Part shown: positions 25,048 to 37,280 of the stretch, piece by piece
Numbering within the stretch: position 1 is the stretch's first letter
How the letters are laid out: every line of letters begins with the position of its first letter
Assembly (NCBI GenBank): GCA_905182995.1
Contig: CAJJDP010000031.1
Location: forward strand, 5,725-69,724
Direction: 5' to 3'
Source of the DNA: Paramecium octaurelia
Taxonomy: Eukaryota > Ciliophora > Oligohymenophorea > Peniculida > Parameciidae
Length of the DNA stretch: 64,000 nucleotides
The notes under the pieces: model-generated
Seen by the model: the letters and a program-made list of their open reading frames with translations, nothing else
The model's database searches: none
What the model was told of the DNA's origin: nothing
Made by a program: the position numbers and the translations under genes

Positions 25048-25968
25048 ATGTATCAAGAAAGTGAGTAAGAACAAATCAAAAGTTAGTGGGTAAGACAGAT
25101 ACTTATGTCCAATGACTCCAAAATTGTTGCAATTAAATATTAAGAACAATGGCTTCTCTATAATTTAATAGAAAAAAAGTCGAAAATATTATTATTCCAA
25201 AGGAGTGGACCAGGAATGTTTTCTCCAGACTCTTTGTATTTTATCGCTGTAGGAGTAAACTTTTCAGAATAATAAGAAACAGTATTATAAATGAAGCTAA
25301 TGCCTCATTTCGAGAATCCTGTTCAATTGTTGACTCTTGAAAACTAAGTCAAATGTCTTGATATAAATGAGCAATCAAATAAGTTGTTATTAAATCTAAT
25401 GAATGGTTCTTTTGTTATTTGGGATATTAATACGAAACAGAAAGTTCTGCAATTAAATTAGAGTACACGATTTGATTTTACTTAATTTTGCAACAATCGA
25501 ATTATCGGAACTCAACCTCATTGTATTTCTTATTTTGATTAAACCCGATTGAAGCAAATTAAAAAAACCTTTGTTTCAGGAAGATTATCTGAATATTAGA
25601 AATATTCTCATTACTGCGACGTTAAACAAATAACCTCTTGTTTAATACTTTTTCGACAGAGTAGAGGAATGGAAAAATTTTGTTATAGAATTATCAATAA
25701 TTCAAACGGAAAAATGATTAGAATATTTAGAGACTGCTAGCGATTTGAGAATCTAAACATAAATGTTTCTCCAGATCATAAACGATTTGCAAGATTATCA
25801 AAAATTTAAAATACTTAGATCGAGCTTTTAGAAATAGATTCAGGTAAATCGTATAATTTTATAAATTGCTTGGATACTAAATAACCAATTTGTTTTAGTT
25901 GTGATTGGACTATCATAATCTAATCCACTAAGCATGGTTATGCAAAAGTTTATAGAAAGATTGAATGA
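25048..25968 (+). CDS. WD-like beta-propeller protein
   Basis: One exon, 306 residues. Repeats resembling WD40 blades include VAIKYQEQWLLYNLIEK, MFSPDSLYFIAVGVNFSE and LNLMNGSFVIWDINTKQKVL. The last has the classic FVIWDI ending, while other blades are degenerate. The start chosen gives MYQESEQEQIKSQWVRQILM; upstream exons may exist. After the TGA (25966-25968) the same frame stays open for 66 more codons, starting ATG. Such propellers serve as protein-binding platforms; the partner is unknown. Confidence 0.6.
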
Positions 25969-26398
25969 ATGTTTAATTTTATTTATATATCCTAATAAGA
26001 TTATTAATCATAAATATTTTCACTATTTTCAGGATTTATAATCCGTACTAGAGCTTCAAATAATCTTATGCATATTTATCTACTGACTAATAGACATATA
26101 GAAAATAAAGTAAAATTGATCATTAGAGATTAGGAAATGAAAACTAAAAGAAATCTAAATTGGAATTGACCCTGTTTTTGATCATTGATTCTCATTTTGA
26201 GAGTATATATTGAAGAGTTATTAATATTTCTATTAGAATATGCGAATATAATTTAGAGAATATATTTGGGAAATCACAAATAACCACAACTTGTAAACAA
26301 CAACTATTTAATTGGTATATGAGTAAATCAATTTATGATTATTCAAATATGACTTATTATCAGTTGATCATTTTAACAATAAATTTGAATATATATAA
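25969..26398. other. intergenic, with in-frame open extension
   Basis: Directly after the WD-like gene's TGA an open frame (MFNFIYISQQDYQSQI) continues to about 26167 in the same phase. The rest is AT-rich. Whether the extension is translated cannot be judged from sequence. Confidence 0.35.
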
Positions 26399-27874
26399 AT
26401 GAAAGTTTAATTCTAAACTGATTATGACTCTCGTGTGACTCATAACCCATCTAAAAAGAGAGAATTTCAATATAACACTAAATAGCCAGAAATTATTACA
26501 CTTCAAAATTATGAATCAAATTGCAACAGAATTGAATCGATGCCTGGACATATGAGATCAAAATCTTATGAACATGATTGTTTAACAAAAGCATCCAATA
26601 CCTTTGGACTTAATGTGGATTAACCTTCAGTTTAACCTCTCAAAACTAAGCGTTAACACAGCATTTCATAAAAAGAAAATGATCCTGGATTTATTTCTCC
26701 AAAATTTAGATTTGAAAGTTGTGACACTCTTGTTACAAGGAAATCATAAAAGTAACTTATTCAAATACAGATTTTAGTAGTTTTATTAATGAACTTTAAG
26801 AATGCGTAGACCTTTCGAAAGTGACCGAACTATCAATGCAATCTTAAATTTCACCATAGAAAGCATATACTGATCTCTAGTAAAAAATTGAGGCCAAAGA
26901 TTACTTAATCGATGAATTGTAAAAATAATTAACAACTTCAATCAAAAATATGACCTAATAAGTAGATCTAATAAGAAATGAAAAAAATCAGGTGATTTAA
27001 TAATAAATTAGACAAATAGAAATTTATGAATAATAACTAATTGAGAGTAGATAAGAGGTATAATTAAAGAATACTGAATTGTTAAGTTTAAAGAAGAATA
27101 ATAGGGAATTAAAGAAATTATTAGATTCAAAATAAGAAATATTCATGTTAAATTGTAACAATACTTTATTTAAAGTTAGCAATCCCATCCAATTTTTAAA
27201 CAAAAAAGGAGTGCATGTGCCCTCAATTAGAAAGAGAAAATAAAGCTTTACTTGCCAAAGTTGAATAATTCCGACATTAATTATAGGATATAAAACAAAA
27301 CCTTGAGTTTAACAATTTGTCAATTAATAACCAAATCTCTGTTATTGAGAAGTGCGATTTTACATAATTTGAAAAAACCTTTAAATAGTTGGCAGATGAA
27401 CTTAATTTAACAATCGATAGCAAAAATATTAACTCTAGTTTTAGTATATTGAATCAAGAAGTTATTGAAGGTGTGAAGACCCTTAAATAATAATATAAAG
27501 AGAATGAAAAATTCTTGAGATGTCTCAAAGATCTTGTAATTTAATGTGCGCCTTAAGATTATTTCTTCCAGACAGATCCAAGTTTAAAAGAAGTATGGAA
27601 GTTTATTAAACAAATTTTGTAATCTTACCTTGAAAATAAAAAATTAGCTTCTTAAAATGAAGTATTTTGTATGATTATAAATTAGGATATCGTCATCAAT
27701 TTGTGCAAGTACTTTAGATGTAATAAATCTGAATTAAATCATAAGGGGGCTTGTTTAATAGTAGATTAGGAGGTCTATTAAAGAATAGTTGAAAAAATTA
27801 AGCGAATCTTTAAATTAACTTCATTAACCAATATAAGAGAACTTGATCGACGGCTAGATTATTATTTATAGTGA
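26399..27874 (+). CDS. long coiled-coil protein
   Basis: Three exons (introns 26752-26777 and 27155-27179, both TAG) encode 474 residues. The first 115 are polar and unstructured. Residues about 120-330 are strongly coiled coil (KIEAKDYLIDELQKQLTT, EKNQVIQQQIRQIEIYEQQL, ENKALLAKVEQFRHQLQDIK). The C-terminal 130 residues look globular and helical (SLKEVWKFIKQILQSYLEN, DRRLDYYL). No catalytic motif is visible. Proteins of this build are often cytoskeletal or basal-body components in ciliates, which is only an analogy here. Confidence 0.75.
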
Positions 27875-28038
27875 CTAAATTCGGAATAAATAATTTTGAA
27901 GCTTATTGCTTTATCTTATTATGATATTTACATTTTAATTTTTTCATCATCAATAGCAATTAATTTAAAATAAAAAATTCAGAAATTATTAGTTATTTGG
28001 TGATTATAATCTAGTTTTTAATAGATTTTAGTGATAAT

Positions 28039-28724
28039 ATGATTAAAGAAATCAAAATTACATTTTTAGGCAATTCTGGGGTTGGAAAGAGTAGCATAGT
28101 AAAGCGTTATTGCTTTGATTAATTTGATTAAAATAATCAATCAAATTTAGGGGCAGATTGTGCTCAAAAGGAAATGGAATTTTAAAACAATAAAATAAAG
28201 TTATAAATATGGGATACAGCTGGATAAGAGAAATTCAGATCTTTGGTTCCTCTGTTTTTAAGAAGTATTAATTTAGAAAATTTAGATGCTCATGTGGCAA
28301 TCATTGTTTATGATATAACATAAAAATCATCATTTACTTAATTAAAAGAGTGGGTTTCTAGTCTCGAATAAATATGTCCAAAAAATAATTGTAATTTCTC
28401 ATCTTATTCTAGTTTTTGTCCTTGTTGGAAATAAATGTGATTTGATAGATTAAGAAGAAGTTACATATGATGAAGCTAAGCAATATTCATATGTACAATA
28501 ATAATATATTTAGAATCTTAAAGCACCCCTCCATTATACAAGTTGCAAAACGAATCAAGGGATTCAAGAACTATTTCAAAAAATTGTAGAGGAGTATTTC
28601 AAATAACAAGAGGAATTATAAAACACAGTATATTTAATAATTATATTTGTAGGAAACACAAAGAAATGAGAAATAAAATAGCAAATTGAAAGTTCAAAAA
28701 AAATACTATTCTACCTGTTGTTGA
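28039..28724 (+). CDS. Rab-type small GTPase
   Basis: Four exons (introns 28265-28285, 28391-28412, 28628-28652, all TAG) encode 205 residues. All G motifs are present: P-loop GNSGVGKSS, WDTAGQEKFRSL, GNKCDL and TSCKTN. The 21-nt first intron has no stop and would insert seven residues if retained, but removing it restores the usual LRNAHVAIIVYDI. The protein ends in ...YYSTCC, a dicysteine geranylgeranylation signal. The effector region resembles the Rab5/21/22 endocytic group. A switch for vesicle traffic is expected; the exact compartment is not decided. Confidence 0.95.
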
Positions 28725-28769
28725 TAATTTTATTATATATTGTATTAAAATTACTACTTATCCCTTGAA

Positions 28770-29359
28770 TCAGTGCTATTAAGATTTGTTAATATCATTC
28801 AATTCTTTTTATAATTTCTATTTTTCTTCGCATAACTATGAAACTTAATTTGTTAACTCAGTTACTATATTTTACATTAAAGAATAATGATCTTCTAATT
28901 CTGTTGCCCTTTTTTTCATCTCTTCTAAATGATAGTCTTCCTATTATTGTATAGATTATTTTAAAATGATATTTTCATTTTGATATTACTAGACTTTAGT
29001 ATTTGCTACTTTTAGATGCTTATTTGTTGAGACCACTATTTCTTATAACTTTTAATTTTCCTAAAGTAATACGCTAATGATAAATAAGGATTATACTGTA
29101 ATTTATTAATGGATTTCTAAGAAGATTCAGATGTTTCTTTTAATTATTTGTCTCTTTCAATTGAAATTTATTTTAATTAGTGATTTTATTATTTCAATTA
29201 GTTAAAGTCTTTCTCTAATTTTTCATTAAACGTTATAACAGCTTATAATTAATCGGTGAGATATTTAAGTTAATCTTATTTTTAATTTGCTACTTGGACA
29301 GACTTTACGCTGCCACTATCACTTGGTTCATAATATAATGATGATCTAAATTAATACAT
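28770..29359 (-). CDS. coiled-coil protein, 188 residues
   Basis: Two exons (intron 29074-29096, 23 nt, TAG). After a Ser-rich start (MYQFRSSLYYEPSDSGS) nearly the whole protein is a Gln/Glu/Lys-rich coiled coil (QLKYLTDQLQAVITFNEKLE, LQENQKLQEIVVSTNKHLK, ELTNQVSQLCEEKQKLQKEL). No domain is recognised. It is tail to tail with the Rab gene, 45 bp apart, and follows the MGSC gene on the same strand. Confidence 0.7.
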
Positions 29360-29431
29360 TTTAAACAATTAATTCTTGATCAATAAAATAATAAAAATTA
29401 TAAAACTAATTTTAATTAATACATAATTTAT

Positions 29432-29935
29432 TCATATTGAAGTGTTCCTCGTTTTTGTTTCTAGAAATTAATGAATTATTGATTTAATAGATTCATTTAT
29501 TTCTATTAAGGAGAAACTTAAAATAGGATAAGAGTTTTCGAATTCTTAATCATCTTAGAGAGAGTCTAACAAGCTGATTAGCTTTTTGATTTGTTGTAGT
29601 ACTCTCTATGAAAATTCTTTATCATGGTATAATGTTTTTTCATCGTCCAAATTCACTTATTTAGTAATGTTTCGCAATTTAAATTGTTTCTTGATTTCGT
29701 GTTGAATAATTATTGAAATATTGGAACGTATTATAATTAAGTAATTAATACGTTCTCTTGTTTTGTGGTTTAAGCTATCTGTATTTCCAATAAGTTCTAT
29801 TAATTAACTAAGTCTATGGTATTGCTCTAGTATTAATTAATTTTCAGTTTTTTTTTCTATTTCCTCTCTAGGCTTCTCATTGAGACGAATATCACAATTC
29901 TCAGTTTTCGGTTTTTTACTATAGCATGAGCCCAT
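29432..29935 (-). CDS. probable dually acylated small helical protein
   Basis: One exon, 167 residues. The N terminus MGSCYSKKPK has Gly2, Cys4, Ser6 and Lys7/8, which is the pattern of N-myristoylated and palmitoylated membrane anchors. The rest is helical with heptad-like spacing (LILEQYHRLSQLIELIGN, RVLQQIKKLISLLDSL). No enzyme motif is present. A peripheral-membrane adaptor is inferred. Confidence 0.65.
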
Positions 29936-30744
29936 TATTACAAATGTAATTGTAAAACTAAAACAATAATGATTATTTAAAAATTATTATATTCAGAACT
30001 CTTGAGAAAAAGATTTATTTCAAACCATACGTAATTAATTTCTAAATAAAATTACAAACCAATCCAATTTATTTAGGATTTAAATTTATTCTATGGCTTT
30101 AATCAAATGTTATTGATCTATTGTGCAAATAGGTAAATTATAGTTTTTTAAAGATATTAAAATTCGTACAAATTTATGATTATTGATTTACAACTTAAGG
30201 TTTCAATCGTCTTTTTCTTTGAAGTTCAGTGAAGCATCCAAATAAGAAATTACATCATTTAATATTGTAATAACGTGTTATTGAACATTCACAATCAAAA
30301 CTACTCTATAATTTATATACCTATAATTAATATTAAGAAAATATTTATATTAAAAATTGTATAATTATAGTTAATTACAATAAATAAATTTAACTATTAG
30401 TCAATTAATTTTAGTTTAGTTTACTCACATAAATGAACTTGAAATCGAATTCTAAAAAGCTGCTAAAAATATTCATATATTTTGTTTAGATGTCTAAATC
30501 AAATTTAATTAATAACAATTGTAAATAAAATTATGGAATTCAATTTAATTAAATGAAATTAGTATTATAATAAATAAGAAATTAATTTTTTATTTGTTAC
30601 TATTATTTCATACAAAGATTCCAAAAGCATAAAATATTATACAAAATTGGAAGAAATAAATCATTTATTTTTCTGATTGGTTGATAATTGAAAGAATTTT
30701 AATTCATTTCAAAATATTCAATAATTTTTAACTTAAACTTTTAT
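29936..30744. other. AT-rich intergenic region
   Basis: About 0.8 kb between two minus-strand genes. No coding frame, RNA gene or repeat is supported. Confidence 0.5.
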
Positions 30745-32023
30745 TCAATATTCATCTGCATCATCTTCTTTTAGATCACCATTTTCCCACAATCCAGTGA
30801 TTGGCATCCCATTTATTGTTGTTTTTCCATATCCATGTTTCAGACCATCTTTAAATTAACCATCATGTTGGTCGTCTTAACTATTGAACAGAATTCCTTA
30901 GCCATGCATTTTTCCATTTAGAAAATCACCTACACAAATCAAATTCAAATCTATACCTCTATAAAACTTATTATTTGGATATTTCATTTCTCCTTTTCCT
31001 GTGATTTAACCCTCTTTGAAATTACCCTCGTAAACAACTTTGTTACTGAAATAGTACTTCCCATACCCCTCCATTTTATCATCTTTAAATTAACCATCAT
31101 ATATATCTTCATTATCCTTATACTTTAAATATCCTCTGCCATTTTTTAAACCTTTTTAGAAATAGCCTTCATAGTCATAATCTTTAGTTTCTAATTTACC
31201 TTTTCCATGAGGCAAGCCTTACTGACTCTATCCTTAGTAGTATTCATCCTGTTTTCTGATTTCAAGGTTATTGATAATTAAATCACCTTTCCAAATTCCT
31301 TACTTAATATCATCCAATACATTACTTTTAAGATATCTTATTGTAATTCTCTACCCCACCCATTTCTAATGTTTTTTTCAAAATATCCTTCGAAAAGTTC
31401 TGATTCTTGCAAATAGATTCCATAACCATGCCTATCGTAACCTTAGATCTATCCTTTATAGTAACTTCCATCTTCATATTTGAGAATGGCTTCTATGCTA
31501 TTTTCTTAATTAATTTTTTCTGGACATTGATAATAACCATGTTCATTAATCATCTTTTTGACCCATTCTGGAAAATGGTTTTCAATTTAGAAATCCTTAT
31601 CAGTTATTTTTATTGGATTCCTTTTTAAAAATATTGTCGATTAATTGTTTGATAAAATATTCTATTAGTTTTATTATTCATTTTTTTTAATTTAGGAGGC
31701 AATTAAAGACTCTTTTGGTTATTTTACCTCCTAGTTAACGATCTACTATTTTTCTTATTTTAAGTCATTAATCAAAGATATCTTGCTTTAATTGTTTAAA
31801 TTAATTTAACTAGTTGTTTATTGACCCTTTTTATAATATATTTAATTCTTACCACTTTAATTTAGCTATTGTGTTATGGCACTTTCATTTATTCCTTATT
31901 TTGATTTAAAATGAACTATTCTACAATAATATCTGGTTCATTGGTTTCACCTTGTTAATTTATACTACCCTAATTATTATTTGAGGGATCATTGAAACTA
32001 TCTTAAGAGAGTTATCCACCCAT
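30745..32023 (-). CDS. MORN-repeat protein
   Basis: Four exons (introns 31827-31852 AAG, 31303-31325 AAG, 30930-30956 TAG) encode 400 residues. After a Gln/Asn-rich start (MGGQLSQDSFN, fitting N-myristoylation), residues about 130-400 carry roughly nine MORN repeats of the YxGxFxxGxxxGxG type, for example KYEDGSYYKGQIQGYDRHGY, EGYFQKGLKNGRGYLKY, YDGQFKDDKMEGYGKYY and YRGDFLNGKMHGQG. MORN arrays bind membranes or proteins and are common in ciliate cortical and axonemal proteins. It diverges from the DHHC gene with 78 bp between starts. Confidence 0.88.
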
Positions 32024-32101
32024 TTGCTGTACAAAGGATGTAAATATTAATAAAATAATTATTAAAAATCTAATAATTTTATAAACATAAAATTTAAGAA
32101 G

Positions 32102-32712
32102 ATGTAAGAATTGACTAGTATCAGATAAACCACTGATGATGATATTAATACCACTAGCTAATCTATCTAAATACCTGTGTTTAAGAGGCATTTTGGGAAC
32201 AGTCTTACATTATTATACATAAGGGGTGAGCCATTAATCACAGTTGGTCCCCATTGTAAACAATTTATAAATAATTAGTTTAGGGCCTCTGACATTATGC
32301 ATGATAGTTACTTTTGGTGCAGCCAGTTACTTTTTAATTTTTCAGATTGCAATTAGCAAGGGTCTTTATGTATACTACTTCTCAATTTTTGTTGCTGCAT
32401 TGCAAATGTTTAGTTACTTGATTACTGCCCTCAAAAATCCTGGCATTGTGACTAGTTCTAGAGAATATAAAGGCGTATTGTAATGTATAGTAAGAAAAAG
32501 TGATAATTTTTATTTTTAAGGTTTGTAACAACCCAAGAGACTTAGGTGTATTGTATCATTGCGAAGATTGTGATGTGTGTATCTAAGGATTTGATCATCA
32601 TTGTCCTTGGACGGGTAAATGTATAGGTAGAGGAAATATTAATGCCTTTTATATATTCGTAACTATGATACCAATATATATTGTATACTTCATCATAGTT
32701 TCCTTGTTATGA
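32102..32712 (+). CDS. DHHC palmitoyltransferase
   Basis: Three exons (introns 32256-32283 TAG, 32490-32520 AAG) encode 183 residues. Two membrane helices (MIVTFGAASYFLIFQIAI and the following VYYFSIFVAALQMFSYLI) precede the Cys-rich domain CIVCNNPRDLGVLYHCEDCD...GFDHHCPWTGKCIGRGN, whose DHHC Cys is the acyl-enzyme nucleophile. A third helix (FVTMIPIYIVYFIIVSLL) ends at the TGA. The protein is shorter than usual: a fourth helix and the TTxE motif are missing, so a downstream exon may have been missed. S-palmitoylation of membrane proteins is the expected activity. Confidence 0.88.
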
Positions 32713-33197
32713 TTAATGAAATAATATATTCAATCGATTTTTTTATTATTGTAATATATTCCACATCATAAAGCGAAAATTCCTAAAAATAGAAGTTTTA
32801 ACCACTTTGTCATGGACAAGCCTTCCATTATTAAGTAATTCTTTGTTGATCTAATTGTTTAACTGAATTTAAGTTGTAGTTACCATTTATTTATTTAAAC
32901 AGTCAAAATTACCAAAATTGAGAAAGTATTGTTTTGATAATTCTTCAATACAAATTAGAATTTAAAATATATCAAATTTTGAAAGTCTTGACTTCAATTA
33001 AAGACTTACATTAAACTAGAATAAATCATTGGATAACAATATTACATTATTCTATGTATGGTAACTGAAATATGATAATTAATGATAAGTTACTTAACAA
33101 TTAAGTTATATATAATAGTAAAAATTTAATTAAAAGGAATTTTACTGGTTATTCAATATTATGAATGATTATTTGTTATAATTTATACTCTTATATT
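32713..33197. other. convergent intergenic region
   Basis: AT-rich. It might contain a missed 3' exon of the short DHHC gene, but I could not identify one. Confidence 0.4.
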
Positions 33198-34826
33198 TCA
33201 TTTCATTGTAGGCATGGCTGTGCTTAATGTGTAGCTGTCTGATGGTTCTTTCCATCTAGAAGTGATTGTTTTCATTTAAGTGAAAAATCTAATACCAGCT
33301 TTGCCATAGAAATTGGCATCACCGTTAAATGATCTCTTATTTCCAGTGAATGAAAACATAGGCAAAGGAACTGGGATAGGGAGGTTAATTCCAATTTATC
33401 CTGCATTGACTTCATTTTAGAATTTTCTAGCAATTGATCCATTCTATGTGAATATAGCTGTTCCATTTCCCCAAGGATTACTAATAATGTATATAAAGAT
33501 TGCATTACCTGTTAATAATCTCTAAGGCTTGATCAAGGGTATCTGCATACAATATATTAAGGACTGGTCCAAATATTTCTTCTTTGTAGGATGTCATATT
33601 TGTGTTCATCTTAAAATAGAGCAATTGTATACATTATCAATAATGGTTGGACCAACGAAGTAACCCTTTGGATACTTTGGATGTTTAAATGATCTTCCAT
33701 CCAAGATCAATTTACCTCCTTCCTTTTCAGCTGTGCCAACTAAATAATGGATTCTCTCATATAATTCTTTATAAGAAACAGGAGCAATATCGATATTTTC
33801 ATGTCCAGGTCCAACCTTGAAAGATTTAGCTTTAGCAATAAGATCAGGAATCCATTCCCTACTTTTTCCTACAAAAATAGCCACACTCAAGGCCATGCAT
33901 CTTTGGCCAGTTGAGCCAAAAGCTGCAGAAGCCAAAGCATTCAAACAGTCCTCCTTATCAGCATCTGGCATAATTACACCATGATTCTTGGCTCCCATAT
34001 TGATTTGGCATCTCTTAAATGTTTTTGAAGCATTTTCATAGATATAATCACCAGCTTTGTTTCCTCCCACAAAAGATACAGCCTTGATATCAGGGTGTTC
34101 ACAGATGTGTTTAGTTGTTTCAAAACCTCCTTGTACAACATTGACAACTCCTTTTGGAACTCCAGATTCCTCGAGTAATTTAGTCAAATATGTGACTGCT
34201 CCTGGTACTCTCTCACTTGGTTTCAATACATAAGTATTTCCTGTGACAATTGCAATGGGGAACATCCATAACTAAAATAATGATCTATAAATATACTGGA
34301 ATCATTGCAGGGAAATTAAAAGGACAGACTCCTGCACAGACACCCAAAGGCACTCTGTAACTATAGGTGTCAACACCTTTAGCCAAATTCTCCACTGTTT
34401 CTCCCTACATGACATGTGTGATTCCACAAGCAGCTTCTACTACTTCCAATCCTCTAATGACATCACCCTTTGCATCTGCCAATGTTTTGCCGTGCTCCTC
34501 TACTATTATATTAGCAATGTCATCTATTTTAGATCTGATCCTAGCTTGATACTCAAACATATATCTAAAGTTAAATCTACGGTATACCTTTGTCTGGTTG
34601 GCAATGGCACTTAAGACCACGTTTTAAATGCTGTTTTAGCTGCATCGACTGCCTCATTGAATTCGGCTTAAGTGGTCTATTTAGTAATTCCAACAACTTC
34701 ATCGGTTAAAGGAGATCTTCTTTCCAAAGCTATTCCTCCATTAGATGCTTTCCAGACTCCGTTGATGTAATTTTAAGCAATGTTGCTGAATCTAAAAGAT
34801 TACTTTCGTAGTTGATTGTGGAACAT
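33198..34826 (-). CDS. ALDH6A1: methylmalonate-semialdehyde dehydrogenase (acylating), mitochondrial
   Basis: Five exons (introns 34565-34587 TAG, 34272-34296 TAG, 33610-33632 AAG, 33481-33508 TAG) encode 509 residues, the usual family length. The start [18 protein letters not shown] looks like a mitochondrial presequence. Typical blocks follow: [48 protein letters not shown], the catalytic Cys in [19 protein letters not shown] and [17 protein letters not shown]. The enzyme converts malonate and methylmalonate semialdehydes to acetyl- and propionyl-CoA with NAD and CoA in valine and pyrimidine breakdown. Confidence 0.96.
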
Positions 34827-35068
34827 TAATAAAATATTTGCGTATTATTTTAAATCTTTTAATCTGATATTAACTATTAAACAAATTCACATCTTAGATA
34901 TTATTATACATGTTACTAATCAATTTTTATTGAATTCTCTCAATCTATTTGCTACAATAGAATCTGATGTCTGTCTATAATGGATTTTAGAATATCATCT
35001 TTTTATTATAAATAATGACTGTTTCTTTAGTTTATAATTCAAAAAAGTAATAAATATAAAATGAATCC

Positions 35069-36858
35069 TCATTTCACGACATCATAGAATAGAGAAATTA
35101 TTAAATGAAGCAACTCATCTTTATTATTTAAAACTTCAACATAATATTGATGTAAAGCTTGTAAATCATTTTAATGTTTTTCTGTTATCTCTTGCATTTA
35201 ATCAGGAGTTTTATTATTCACAATTACAGCATTTAATTTCTAAATCTATTCATTTTATTTTATTATTTATTTGCACAAATCTATAAAATTTTAATTCTAT
35301 TACTGTCTTATTTCATTGATCTCCTTATCCTTTTATTACGACAACTCAACATACTATCTTAGTGTCTTTAATAATAGATAAAAAATACGTCTAAAATACT
35401 AGGCTACTCAAAAGTCCGTTCCTATTAAATTTAAAATTATTTTGTCATTGAATTCCTCCTTGAATGAGAACCTTACTGAACCACATTTAACTATCTTTCC
35501 AGTTACGTCACCTTATTGGATTTCTCTTTTAATTACAACTGCAACTTGGTAATGTTGGTTTCATCCATATATTTTAATGATTAATTATTCTGAGACATAG
35601 CATGATCTATTTCAGATTTATTTTGAGACTAGAAAAAATCAAGACATGTTGATTTTGGTGATTATCCAAATCGTTACTCAACCTCGCATATATAACTATT
35701 GTTTTATGAATATACTCCTTGATGTCTTAAACTCTCAAAGGGAAGTTTCTTATCATATTAATTCATGCTTTAATATTCTTCGAGTTCTAATTTAAACTTC
35801 TCCATCTTCTTCTTAAACGATGTTGCCTACTATTCCGCCTCGTAAAGGCTCCTCCTTAACGTGGTTAATTATGATTCATATTAAGCTTGCTTTACTCCTA
35901 AAATCCTTTAATGCTCTTCCTTGATCCCTTGGATTTGAGCCTTCAAACTCTCTATCGTTTTCAATTCCTACGGATCTTTTATTATGATCTATTGTTATTC
36001 TGGTTCAATTGACCTTGCAGTTGGGGGACATGACAGTAACTATGATTTAAGGGTTTAGTTCTTTTATTGCACCTTAGCTATTTCCTTTTACTGGTTTTAC
36101 ACTAGATAATTCATGTCTTCTATTATTTGTTTATTGTTTTCGATTTCTTTTATATATTCCTAAAATTTATTGTGCACTTCCTCAAAATCTCCACAATTTA
36201 GTTTTGATAAGAAGAATCCTTCTGAATCATATAACTGTCCTATTCTTTCCCGCAATTCTGTAATTTTCAATTGTTAATCTTCGACTTTATTCTGATATTC
36301 AATTTTCATCTATTCAATTTGTTTATTTTGTTGTGCTATGATACTATCCTTTACATTAAGGCTTTCTTCTAAAGTAATGATCGTATTAGTTGTCTAATGC
36401 TCAAATTATCCAAAATCTTGAAAACTTCCAATGTCGTCAATTGGGTTTTACAAAAATCCCATGATCTCTTATTATTATTGCGGCAGTAATTATTACATCA
36501 TCTCTATCAAATATTGTGAATTCACTCGTAACAGTGTATTTATAAAGTACTATATAAATTTTGCTAATTCTAAATTGCAATCAGAAAGTGCGATGTCATC
36601 ATCAAAGTCTATAACATCTAATTTATATTTTTTTCTTGCCAATTGTATATTATGAATAATTTGGTTCCATAATGCTCTTCTGACATCCATCCCTAGACTA
36701 GAAATTTTGAACATTATATTTACTAATCTTCTAATAATTAAGCAAACACTATGCCATCTTGAATTTCGGTAAAGTTATGCATCTACCTTTTTGAGTAATT
36801 CCATTTATTTAGCTATATCAATAGTGATGATTCTTACAAGTGTAATAGCACTTTTCAT
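35069..36858 (-). CDS. HOOK-like coiled-coil protein
   Basis: Four exons (introns 36813-36837, 36698-36723 and 35354-35388, all TAG; the last is the longest of the ordinary introns, 35 nt) encode 567 residues. The N terminus resembles a HOOK/calponin-homology-like domain: TLLNKWNYSKRQMHNFTEIQ, DGIVFAQLLEDYLG, and DCNLELAKFIQYFINTLL followed by TITLEES-type spacing. From residue about 150 on it is almost all coiled coil. HOOK proteins link dynein or microtubules to cargo; the same role is inferred. The assignment rests on the N-terminal pattern only. Confidence 0.65.
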
Positions 36859-37280
36859 TATTAATTATTGATAAAAATATTGAAAAAAACAATAAATTCT
36901 TATTGATTATTCTTTATTTGAATTCATAATTCTAAATCATTGTTAAATCTTCTATTAATAAAGCTATTAAATATAGTTTATAGCATAACCTAAAGAGATT
37001 GTAGGCATTTTTTAAATGAATAATATAATTTAAGAGAATTCGAACTTCTTTTCAAATTTAATTTGAATACTTAATTATTAATTTCACTTCAAAGAATACA
37101 GGAATAATATATTCTAATTCTTGATCAGAAATGCTGGTTATTCACTTCTCTCTAACAAGCTCGCTTGAGAATTTACAAAGTGGAACCATTAATCTCTTTC
37201 ATTCTTTAGAAGTAAGAGAAGTATGTCCATCAGAATTAAGTATTTTTAACATAAATATATATATAAATTAAAGACTTTAA
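36859..37280. other. AT-rich intergenic region
   Basis: Nothing specific is seen between two minus-strand genes. Confidence 0.5.
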
